Source of the DNA: JBBIWA01 sp037439425
Lineage (GTDB): Bacteria > Acidobacteriota > Blastocatellia > RBC074
Length of the DNA stretch: 32,915 nucleotides
NCBI GenBank assembly: GCA_037439425.1
Contig: JBBIWA010000068.1
Coordinates: 1 to 32,915 of the forward strand
Direction of reading: 5' to 3'
Shown here in pieces: positions 25,978 to 32,915 of this stretch (position 1 is the stretch's first letter; each line of letters opens with the position of its first letter). A program made the translations under genes and the position numbers. Below the pieces are notes generated by a model. That model was not told the DNA's origin and made no database searches. It saw nothing but the letters and a program-made list of their open reading frames with translations.

Positions 25978-27432
25978 ATGATCGATTCGGCCCCGAACTC
26001 TTATCGCCGCATCGCTTCGCTCAAGACAGCCGATGAGTTTGCCAGCTATATCTCGCAGCTCGACATTGAGTTGAACTTCGATCGTGAGTTGGTAACAGGA
26101 CCAGATGCGCCGCTGGCTCAAACCTATCAGCTTGGTGAGCGGCGCATCGGCAATCGCTTTTGCATCCTGCCGATGGAAGGATGGGACGGTACCGAAGATG
26201 GCAGAGCATCGGAGCTGACCTTGCGGCGCTGGCAACGCTTTGGTGAAAGCGGCGCGAAATTGATCTGGGGCGGAGAAGCTATTGCCGTGCGCCACGACGG
26301 GCGCGCCAATCCCAACCAACTACTTTCCAGCGACCAGACAGCAGCTTCGCTTGAGCAGTTACTCAAAAAGCTGATTTCGGCTCACAAGGCGCGCTTCGGC
26401 TCAAGCGATGATTTGCTGGTCGGATTGCAACTGACGCATTCGGGGCGTTTTGCCCGACCCAATCGTAAAGATAGACTGGAGCCGCGCATCCTCTACCATC
26501 ATCCGTTGCTTGACCGCAAATTTGGCATTCCGCCCGATTATCCTTGCTTGACCGATGATGAGATCGAGCAACTGATTGAAGACTTCATCAAAGCCGCAGT
26601 ACGCGCCCGCAGCGCAGGTTTTGCATTTGTGGACATCAAGCACTGTCACGGCTATCTCGGCCACGAATTTCTGAGCGCGACGACGCGTGCAGGCAAATAT
26701 GGTGGCAGCTTCGAGAATCGCACGCGCTTTCTTCGTGAGGTCGTGGCGGGCATCAAGCGCGAGGCGCCAGACCTGCTGATCGGTGTGCGGCTAAGCGCCT
26801 TCGATTTTCTTCCCTTTCGGATGGGGGCTGACCGGCGCGGTGAACCGGAGCATTTTGAAGGTCGCTACCAGCATGCCTTCGGTGCCGATCCTGATGATCC
26901 GCTGCGAATAGACCTGAGGGAGACTTACCAATTCTTCGATCTGCTGGATGAGTTGCAAATCAAGCTCGTTTGTCTTTCGGCAGGCAGCCCGTACTACAAT
27001 CCTCACATTCAACGTCCAGCGCTCTTCCCCCCCTCGGATGGTTACTTGCCACCTGAGGACCCGCTTGTTGGCGTAGCACGACAGATTGCGGTGACCAGCA
27101 AGCTGAAGACGCGTTATCCGCACCTGGCCCTGGTCGGATCGGGTTATAGTTACTTGCAGGAATGGCTCCCCAATGTTGCGCAGTATTACGTGAGGACGGG
27201 GCAAGTGGACTTTGTTGGATTAGGGCGATTGGTGTTGACTTACCATGACTTGCCTGACGATGTGCTGCGTGGAGCGCCGCTGCAGACCAAACGGTTGTGC
27301 CGCACCTTCAGCGACTGCACGACTGGGCCGCGCAATGGGCTGGTGTCAGGGTGCTTTCCGCTGGACCCGTTTTATCGCGCTCATCCTCACGCCGAGCTTC
27401 TCAAAGCTATCAAGCAGGAGCTCAACTCTTGA
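25978..27432 (+). CDS. NADH:flavin oxidoreductase, Old Yellow Enzyme family
   Basis: A 484-residue FMN-binding TIM-barrel protein. Recognisable blocks are GERRIGNRFCILPMEGWDG near the N-terminus (FMN pocket), LQLTHSGRFARP, the helix and strand DIKHCHGYLGHEFLS with the usual HGYL motif, then FENRTRFLREV, and GVRLSAFDF. The C-terminal end has CRTFSDCTTGPRNGLVSGC, three cysteines where some family members bind an Fe-S cluster; a fourth ligand is not obvious, so cluster binding is uncertain. It is longer than classical OYE (about 360-400 residues) owing to N-terminal and internal extensions. It lies 10 bp after the carrier/E1 gene in the cysteine operon; its role there is unknown, perhaps reduction of an electrophilic or redox intermediate (speculative). 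Confidence 0.85.
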   Translation: MIDSAPNSYRRIASLKTADEFASYISQLDIELNFDRELVTGPDAPLAQTYQLGERRIGNRFCILPMEGWDGTEDGRASELTLRRWQRFGESGAKLIWGGEAIAVRHDGRANPNQLLSSDQTAASLEQLLKKLISAHKARFGSSDDLLVGLQLTHSGRFARPNRKDRLEPRILYHHPLLDRKFGIPPDYPCLTDDEIEQLIEDFIKAAVRARSAGFAFVDIKHCHGYLGHEFLSATTRAGKYGGSFENRTRFLREVVAGIKREAPDLLIGVRLSAFDFLPFRMGADRRGEPEHFEGRYQHAFGADPDDPLRIDLRETYQFFDLLDELQIKLVCLSAGSPYYNPHIQRPALFPPSDGYLPPEDPLVGVARQIAVTSKLKTRYPHLALVGSGYSYLQEWLPNVAQYYVRTGQVDFVGLGRLVLTYHDLPDDVLRGAPLQTKRLCRTFSDCTTGPRNGLVSGCFPLDPFYRAHPHAELLKAIKQELNS

Positions 27433-27659
27433 TTCGAGGTGCGCCGAACTGGTCGTCGGCGCTGCTGAATCGGTACAATTCCTTTCCTCATCGGAGCCGC
27501 TCAGCCGCGTAGCTGCAATTGAGTTTAGGACGGGCTTTTAAGGCCGGTATCTTTGGTTCCACATGCTGACGATTGCGGCTCTCGCGCGGCAGGCTTGCGA
27601 CTATCTGACGGAAGAAGTGCGGAATAGGGACATGGGATAAGGGCACGCCTACCATCGCC

Positions 27660-30257
27660 TCAATTCGCGATCGCCCCATCTTCAAGCAGCGTGATCGCGG
27701 CGCGCGCTGCCAGCCGGACGCTCTCTGAGCGATCTTCATTGGCCAACTGTTCGAGCCTGGTGCGTGCCGCCTGCGAGCGCAAATGGCCAAGCGCGCGAGC
27801 AGCAGCGCGGCGCACGCCTGCTCGCTGGTCCTCGAGCAACTGAAGCAAGTCCGGCTCTGCTTCTGAAACCCCAAGCGGCCCGATGGCCGCGCAGATAGCT
27901 GTGAGCAGATTGCCATCCGTGGTCTCGTGCAACAAATCGAGCAGCGAATCTGTAGCTGCCGTAACGCCCAGGTCGCGCAGCACCGAAATCACCACAATCA
28001 ACTCTTCGCGGCTGGTTTCATACAGGCTGTCGAGCGCAGCTAGCAATGCCTTCACCGATGGCTGGCGGCCACCTTGCCGCCAGATCTCGATTTGCAATCG
28101 CAGATCAGAGGGAGGTGGAGGAGAGGATAATGCTGGCGGCGCGATTTCTTGCACAGCGGCTGTCTCCTGACTTGGCGTCGGCAGACTCTGAATCAGCGCC
28201 AGGATCTCTGCACCTAAACTCTCAAGCTTGCTGGGGCCAATGCCTTTAATGACGCTCAACTCGTCTAGCGTGCGCGGCTGCTGCTGGGCGATGTCGTTCA
28301 AGACGCTGTCGTGCAGAATCACATATGCTGGAACGCTGAGCGCACTGGCCTTCTCGCGCCGCCATCGTTTCAGCTTTTCTGTGAGTGCGTGAACAGCTTC
28401 CGCGTTCGTTTGTTGAGGCCGCGCCTTCGCCCCCCTGCCCTGCGCCGTCGCGCTTCGGCTGGCAAATCCCGAAAGCGGAAGCAATGCCTCGGCAGCTAAA
28501 GCGCGGCGACCCGCTTCTGTGATGAGCAGGCGCGGATACTCTTCGGCCGTTGTGCGTAACAACTGCTGCTTGATCAGCTCATCAATCCAGACCATTACCC
28601 GGTCGTGGCTGTGATGGCCAAGCGCAGCGTAATGCTTTGATCTTTCCAAGCCAAGTTCCATGATGCGTTTGCGCCTGCTGCCACAAAGCACATAGGCGAT
28701 AAGCGAACGCCCGAGACGGCCCTGGAAATCCGCTGCTGCTTGCAGAATGATTCGCGCGACACGGTCGGATGCAGCATTTGCTTCCGCTGCCGGTGCTTCT
28801 GCTGCCGGCTTGCCAGCGATCGCGCGCGCTTCGTTAGCAGCGCAACAGACATCGCAGCCAGAGCAGGGCGGCGTGAAGTACTGGCCGAAGTAGTTAAGGA
28901 TATGCGCCCGGCGGCAAGTATTGCCAGCGGCATACTCGATCATCTTGTGCAACCGATCATTGGCGCGCCGGCGGCGTTCATTCAGAGGTTTTATATCCAC
29001 CTTCGGCTGCGCAGCTGAAGGCTGTGCCAACGAGTATTTGCCTTCCGGCGTGAGTTGCAACCAGTGCTGATCATAAAGCAATTGCAGTGCAGCATTGACC
29101 GTGATCTCGGGCAACCGGCTGGCCGTAACCAGATCGCTGACTGCGACGGGCAGCGGATGAGCTTCGCGCAGCATGCCATAGAGATGCAACATCACCTGCG
29201 GATCGGGATAAGCCTGCTCAATCAAGAAACGTTGAATGCGCACATCCGGCTGCGAGTAAAGTAGCGTGCAAATGGCTGGCTCACCGTCGCGCCCAGCGCG
29301 GCCAACCTCTTGATAATAGTTTTCAAGCGAGCCGGGGATGTTGCAATGAATCACGCGCCGGATATCAGGTTTGTCAATGCCCATGCCGAAAGCTACCGTG
29401 GCCGCGATGATGCGGCGCGCGCCTTGCAGAAACTCGTGCTGAGACTGCGCGCGCTCTTCCGGCTCCAGCCCGGCGTGATAGAGGCAGACGCTGAGGCCGT
29501 ACGCCTGCAAAAGCTGGTAAGCCGCGGTTGCTTCTTTGCGCGTGCTGGCGTAAACAATGGCCGGCTCGTCATTGCCTTCAAGCAGCCTGATCAACTGCGC
29601 CTCTTTCTCCTCGCGCCCGTCAACTCGGATCACTTCAAAGCGCAGATTCGGACGATTGAAATCGGCGATCACGCGCTCCATCGCTGGCAGCGCCAGTGCC
29701 GCAACGATGTCGTTTTGCACCACCGGTGTGGCAGTCGCAGTGAGCGCCAGCAAAGTGGCGCGTTTGAGTTCGGGCACGCGAGCCAGCAGCGTGCGATAAT
29801 GCGGGCGAAAGTCATGCCCCCACTGGCTGATGCAGTGAGCTTCATCAATCACCACCAGGTCTATCTCCAGGTTGCGCACCAGTTGCTGAAAGCGCGGTGA
29901 GTCGCAGCGTTCGGGAGCAACGTAGATCAACTTGTAGCGCCCGCCTTCGATCTCGTGATAGCGCCGCCCCGTCTCCGATGGGGTGAGCGCACTGCTCAGA
30001 AAAGTAACATTGTCAAAGCCCCGATCCATCAGCGCTTCAACCTGATCTTGCATCAGCGCAATCAGCGGTGAGACGACCAGCGTGACGCCCGGCAGCAGTT
30101 GCGCCGTCAACTGATAGCACAATGATTTGCCCCCTCCCGTCGGCAACACAGCCAGCGTGTGCCGGCGCGCCAAGATATGCTCAATCACCTCGCGCTGTCC
30201 CGGACGGAACTTTTCAAAGCCGAAATGCTCGCGCAACGCGCGCTCCAGCTCATCCAT
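27660..30257 (-). CDS. recQ: RecQ-family ATP-dependent DNA helicase with C-terminal HEAT repeats
   Basis: An 865-residue 3'-5' helicase, longer than typical RecQ (600-750). The start has GAGGGG 7 nt upstream. Motifs: FRPGQREVI (17-25), Walker A GGGKS (41-45), DEAHCISQWGHDFRP (138-152), ALTATATP (171-178), and GMGIDKPDIR with QEVGRAGRDG (316-325). Zinc-binding cysteines 448, 465, 468 and 471 and a winged-helix RQC region (about 495-590) follow. An HRDC domain lies at about 616-695, and after a Pro-rich linker the last 130 residues (735-862) form HEAT-like repeats (e.g. VRRAAARALGHL, VRLAARAAITLLED). The HEAT tail is unusual for RecQ and suggests a protein or DNA-docking role. It is the last gene after two DUF488 genes and a dual-OB gene, with 12 bp between. 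Confidence 0.9.
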   Translation of the reverse strand: MDELERALREHFGFEKFRPGQREVIEHILARRHTLAVLPTGGGKSLCYQLTAQLLPGVTLVVSPLIALMQDQVEALMDRGFDNVTFLSSALTPSETGRRYHEIEGGRYKLIYVAPERCDSPRFQQLVRNLEIDLVVIDEAHCISQWGHDFRPHYRTLLARVPELKRATLLALTATATPVVQNDIVAALALPAMERVIADFNRPNLRFEVIRVDGREEKEAQLIRLLEGNDEPAIVYASTRKEATAAYQLLQAYGLSVCLYHAGLEPEERAQSQHEFLQGARRIIAATVAFGMGIDKPDIRRVIHCNIPGSLENYYQEVGRAGRDGEPAICTLLYSQPDVRIQRFLIEQAYPDPQVMLHLYGMLREAHPLPVAVSDLVTASRLPEITVNAALQLLYDQHWLQLTPEGKYSLAQPSAAQPKVDIKPLNERRRRANDRLHKMIEYAAGNTCRRAHILNYFGQYFTPPCSGCDVCCAANEARAIAGKPAAEAPAAEANAASDRVARIILQAAADFQGRLGRSLIAYVLCGSRRKRIMELGLERSKHYAALGHHSHDRVMVWIDELIKQQLLRTTAEEYPRLLITEAGRRALAAEALLPLSGFASRSATAQGRGAKARPQQTNAEAVHALTEKLKRWRREKASALSVPAYVILHDSVLNDIAQQQPRTLDELSVIKGIGPSKLESLGAEILALIQSLPTPSQETAAVQEIAPPALSSPPPPSDLRLQIEIWRQGGRQPSVKALLAALDSLYETSREELIVVISVLRDLGVTAATDSLLDLLHETTDGNLLTAICAAIGPLGVSEAEPDLLQLLEDQRAGVRRAAARALGHLRSQAARTRLEQLANEDRSESVRLAARAAITLLEDGAIAN

Positions 30258-30269
30258 ATCTGGCCCCTC

Positions 30270-30992
30270 TTAAAGCTTCGCGTAATCAACTTCGACTTCG
30301 AGTTCTGGCAGCGAATGAACGCCCACCAGAATCAACCAGTGCTTGCCGTGGTAGAGACGGGAAAGGCCAAGGGCGAAGTAAGTAGCTTGCTTGCCACGCC
30401 GCCGGAAATCTTCTTCGGTCAAGAAAGAGCGTCTCCCCCCGGCGCTACTGAGCAGCTTGCGTCCCAGCGCCCGCATCCGCAGGTCTGTGCAGCCCACATC
30501 ACTTGTCTTCTGTCCGGCGACGGTGAACGAAGCGCGAAGCTGAACATTGTCTCCAGTCTTGTTCCAATCGAAGGCGAAAGAAAAACTCTCCGGCTGCACC
30601 AGGATCAAAGAACGCTGGCCGCTCTCAAGCGGTGAGAGGTCTGTCTCGACGTGAGCCGCGAGAAATGCGGCCTGCTCTTCGAGTGATAGTTTCCTGATCA
30701 GTTGCGGCTTGTGCTTAAGATCCAGCGTCCAATCCTCGGTGTGAGGCGGTTGGGGAGAGTGGCTCACGAGCCAGCACCGCGTCACTCCGAGATTGACCAG
30801 ATGCGACTGCCCGCCGTGAAAGAAATCTATCGGCAGCAGGCAGTAATCAGTGATCGTTTCATAACTCTGCCTGCGCTCAACAGAGATGCGCACCGGGCGC
30901 ACCCACTTGCCGTCTTGATCTATCCCGGCAGTGCATACTCCACCGTGCATCTTGGTCACGGCCAGTATGGTTAGGTCTTTGGCTATACTCAC
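30270..30992 (-). CDS. Probable dual-OB domain protein, DUF488-associated
   Basis: A 240-residue soluble protein with no membrane segment. It starts at a GTG that overlaps the stop codon of the upstream DUF488 gene by 4 bp (GTGA), so translation is coupled. The N-terminal part (LTILAVTKMHGGVCTAGIDQDGKWVRPV) and C-terminal part (TYFALGLSRLYHGKHWLILVGVHSLPELEVEVDY) look like two beta-rich OB-type halves, as in the 'dual OB-containing' family that often accompanies DUF488 (recognised from memory, not searched). OB folds bind nucleic acid, which fits the RecQ helicase gene 12 bp downstream. No catalytic motif is evident. The function is unknown. Confidence 0.65.
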   Translation of the reverse strand: MSIAKDLTILAVTKMHGGVCTAGIDQDGKWVRPVRISVERRQSYETITDYCLLPIDFFHGGQSHLVNLGVTRCWLVSHSPQPPHTEDWTLDLKHKPQLIRKLSLEEQAAFLAAHVETDLSPLESGQRSLILVQPESFSFAFDWNKTGDNVQLRASFTVAGQKTSDVGCTDLRMRALGRKLLSSAGGRRSFLTEEDFRRRGKQATYFALGLSRLYHGKHWLILVGVHSLPELEVEVDYAKL

Positions 30993-31426
30993 AGGTGTTT
31001 GATCTCAACTCCCGGCTGCAGGCCAGCCAGATATTCCGCAACCAGACGGCGGTGGCATTTGTCCGGCGTTGGCTCAGTGCAAAGCAGGCAGATGCCCACC
31101 TGCGCAATCAGGGCGTGCCCTTCAGCTTCGGGGTGACGGCGGGCAAGCAGGCGATTGAATTCCTGCTCATACCATTGCCAATCCCGATTCTTCTTGTAAG
31201 CCTCCAGCATCTCCCCAGTCGGCGCAAATTCGGGATGATGTTCGTAAGCGATGTCGAATCCTTCTTCCAGGAGATAGGCAAAATCAGGATATTTGCTCCA
31301 GCCCGCAAGCTGCGAGGTGTTGCGCAGTCGCACATCAATTACTCGGCGCACGCCAGCCCCCCGCAGTGATTCAATGAATTCACGCAGCGTTTTTTTGGTG
31401 AACCCAATAGTGTAGATCGTCGCCAT
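30989..31426 (-). CDS. DUF488 family protein (first paralogue)
   Basis: A 145-residue protein of the DUF488 family. Family features: IYTIGFT at the N-terminus (4-10), VIDVRLRNTSQ (29-39), and LLCTEPTPDKCHRRLVAEYL near the C-terminus, with Cys116, Glu118, Cys124, His125 and Arg126 forming the conserved CxE...CHR cluster, which looks catalytic or metal-binding. The ATG at 31426 was chosen over an upstream GTG (31435) because the family starts just before the IGF/IGH motif; no ribosome binding site stands out. Its stop overlaps the start of the dual-OB gene. The biochemical activity of DUF488 is not established; the helicase and OB-fold neighbours suggest nucleic-acid work (inference). Confidence 0.85.
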   Translation of the reverse strand: MATIYTIGFTKKTLREFIESLRGAGVRRVIDVRLRNTSQLAGWSKYPDFAYLLEEGFDIAYEHHPEFAPTGEMLEAYKKNRDWQWYEQEFNRLLARRHPEAEGHALIAQVGICLLCTEPTPDKCHRRLVAEYLAGLQPGVEIKHL

Positions 31427-31491
31427 GTTGGTCACTGGCTAATGGTCACTGGTCAGATTAGTTTTTTTGCCACTGCCCACTGACTAAGCAA

Positions 31492-31983
31492 CTAAAACAG
31501 ACTCGGCTGAGCAGGCTCAAACTCAGGCTGAGTGGAACTGATCAGTTCGCCCGAATGCAGAATATGGTTCACTTCGACGCCCCGGCTGAGCAACGTCCGT
31601 GTGATCAGCCAGTAGCGATGGCACTTCTTGTAATCAGCCTCACTACACATGAAAGCCAGACGGCATTCGGCGGCTAGGCTCAGCAACCGGTCAATCCCCG
31701 CAAGATAAAACGGCGCAGTAGCCAGGCGCTCGTAATCAACTTTGCCACTCTGAAAATAATATTCCTGATTTGACGGGCGACCGCCGAGTTGCTCGCCCAT
31801 GAAGAGATAGGTGATCTGAGCTTCAGCGAGCGAGCTCTTCAGGCTCTCGCGATTGAATTGTGGCGCGTAACGACTGTAAGGCCGGCTGCGCGTGTCCACC
31901 AGCAGTTCAATCCGGTAGCGCGCGAGGAGGCCGAGAAAAGTGCCAAGGTCAATATTGCTGTGGCCGATACTGTATAAAGTCAT
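31492..31983 (-). CDS. DUF488 family protein (second paralogue)
   Basis: A 163-residue DUF488 protein with LYSIGHSN (3-10), LLVDTRSRPYSRY (27-39) and FMCSEADYKKCHR (111-123; Cys113, Cys121, His122, Arg123). It is the more typical family form: IGHS and DTRSRP are present, whereas the next gene has IGFT and DVRLRN, so the pair is diverged and probably not redundant. The start is taken at the ATG at 31983; a longer TTG-started frame from 32064 adds a poorly conserved-looking tail. A TACAAT box ends only about 12 bp before this ATG, so the transcript may have a very short leader. It is first in the four-gene operon; 65 bp with GGTCACTGG-type spacer repeats separate it from the next gene. Confidence 0.85.
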   Translation of the reverse strand: MTLYSIGHSNIDLGTFLGLLARYRIELLVDTRSRPYSRYAPQFNRESLKSSLAEAQITYLFMGEQLGGRPSNQEYYFQSGKVDYERLATAPFYLAGIDRLLSLAAECRLAFMCSEADYKKCHRYWLITRTLLSRGVEVNHILHSGELISSTQPEFEPAQPSLF

Positions 31984-32064
31984 GGCGATCGCTAAATTGT
32001 ATCCGGCACGCGGATGAGATGAAGCCTGAGCTCGCACTGATTGCCTGATCAGCTGGGCACTCAA

Positions 32065-32613
32065 GCTGGGCTTTCTTCAACGGTAAGGGGAAATTTCACG
32101 GGTGGCCACGCGCAGTATAGCAGAAATCTGCTGCTTCATGAGAGTGGGATTACTCAGCAATTCCCGCTTGGCCGGATACGGTTGTAGATAGTTGAATGAG
32201 CCAAGAGAGTTTCTGCGCTTGAACCTCTGAGAGGTTCTGAAATCACAAAAAGCGCAGGAGAGGTGAACAGCATTACCCCCCACCATCGGACCTCTCAAGA
32301 GTTTAACTTTTGAAGACTTTCGAGATTTACTCACCCTGAAGTCTTCAGGTGAGTCCTTGAGAGTCGTGAGCACGAGACTGCAGCAATTTCCGCAGTGGCT
32401 GGGGTGGCACTTCAGCACCTTGTTCTTCTTTCAATACCCGAGCTGGCTGGCGGTTCAGCGACGAACGGAAGAACCAGCCCGGGCGAGCAGAAGCTGGAAC
32501 GAGTCTTTGAGGTAGAGGAGATAGCGTCCAATACGCATATGCGAGAGAGCCTTGACTGTAACCGACCGAGCCGTTGCGGCAGGTCACAGCCTGAGGTCTT
32601 AAAGCGGACGACG
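32065..32613. other. Intergenic stretch without a convincing gene
   Basis: Frames of 113 (32077-32418, minus) and about 80-90 codons are open here, but none shows a domain or a supported start. The sequence includes short inverted pieces such as TTGAACCTCTGAGAGGTTC (32219-32237) and CTTCAGGTGAGTCCTTGAG-like repeats. Nothing else was recognised. Confidence 0.4.
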
Positions 32614-32717
32614 GAGAGTCGGATGGAGTGTGCGGTTTGTGACTTCCAAAGCCTTTTGAGCTAGCGCGCGAATTTGATGGACGGCAGAGAGTCGGATGGA
32701 GGGTGTCGGTTTGTGAC
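32614..32717. repeat. Two-copy direct repeat, 73 bp apart
   Basis: GAGAGTCGGATGGAG followed by TGTGCGGTTTGTGAC at 32614-32643 recurs almost unchanged at 32687-32717 (GGTGTCGGTTTGTGAC). Each copy is preceded by GGACGRCRG-like sequence. It looks like a short tandem duplication in intergenic DNA. Confidence 0.6.
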
Positions 32718-32739
32718 CGAGTGGTGAGAAGTATTACCT

Positions 32740-32915
32740 GGTCGCTATAGTCTCACGATCTTCGCTACCGAACGGATCGCAGCAGTGTGAAGAGGCCACG
32801 GCCTTGCGCCGTGGAGTCTCACGATCCTGGCTACCAAATTCGCAATTCGCAATCCGATATTCAAAGTGGAGCCTCACGATCTTTGCTACCAAATTCGCAA
32901 TTCGCAATTCGCAAT
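32740..32915. repeat. Array of TCTCACGATC...GCTACC units with a CTTGC-loop hairpin, running off the right edge
   Basis: Three units contain (G)TCTCACGATCTTCGCTACC, GTCTCACGATCCTGGCTACC and CCTCACGATCTTTGCTACC, beginning near 32750, 32815 and 32870. The hairpin CCACGGC-CTTGC-GCCGTGG (32796-32814) has the same 7-5-7 design and CTTGC loop as the type 1 hairpin of elements A and B. Units 2 and 3 are followed by copies of the 7-mer AATTCGC, which reach the last base of the window. It may be the start of a third element or of a related array. Confidence 0.7.

Noticed and set aside
32077..32418. 113-codon minus-strand frame
   Set aside because: Cys-rich start and Arg-rich body look like chance reading of GC-rich intergenic DNA; no start signal or domain.

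Overview
This window reads as a mid-GC bacterial chromosome segment. The Ser/Thr kinase, PP2C and FHA genes, the PDZ lipoprotein-like gene with 'RGVxFxLT' helical modules, the CysO-type sulfur genes and the abundant palindromic intergenic repeats together suggest Acidobacteriota (perhaps Blastocatellia). That placement is inference from gene style; no rRNA or tRNA gene was seen.

Layout. (1) 1-0.8 kb: the start of a transposase running off the left edge and the degenerate remains of a transposase. (2) 0.8-8.9 kb, minus strand: a CzcC-CzcB-CzcA heavy-metal RND efflux operon followed by a GlcD-like FAD oxidase; a 686-bp palindrome-rich element (A) sits between czcC and czcB with a perfect 11-bp target duplication. 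(3) 10.0-20.4 kb, minus strand: a phospho-signalling locus with an Rv1747-like double-FHA ABC transporter, a membrane-anchored FHA trypsin-like protease, a PEGA-domain Ser/Thr kinase, a PP2C phosphatase, a second Ser/Thr kinase and a secreted PDZ protein. Three of these genes share a promoter-like element GAGCC-N17-CGCGTTA about 80-90 bp before the start codon. (4) 20.6-21.6 kb: an FTR1-type iron permease with a promoter overlapped by a Fur-like palindrome. (5) 21.6-23.0 kb: element B, a second, inverted copy of element A, plus other palindromic repeats. (6) 23.0-27.4 kb, plus strand: a cysteine-biosynthesis operon (CysM, a JAMM protease, a fused sulfur carrier/E1/rhodanese protein, an Old Yellow Enzyme homologue), preceded by a short leader ORF that ends in four consecutive Cys codons and overlaps the cysM start. 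(7) 27.7-32.0 kb, minus strand: an operon of two DUF488 proteins, a probable dual-OB protein and a RecQ helicase with a C-terminal HEAT-repeat extension. (8) 32.0-32.9 kb: intergenic repeats, including hairpins of the same design as in elements A and B.

Most notable are the Cys-codon leader in front of a CysO-dependent cysteine operon, the insertion elements whose ends can be fixed to the base by terminal inverted repeats and target duplications, and the shared alternative-sigma-like promoter of the FHA/kinase locus. Start codons were moved from the longest reading frame where ribosome binding sites or promoter positions required it.
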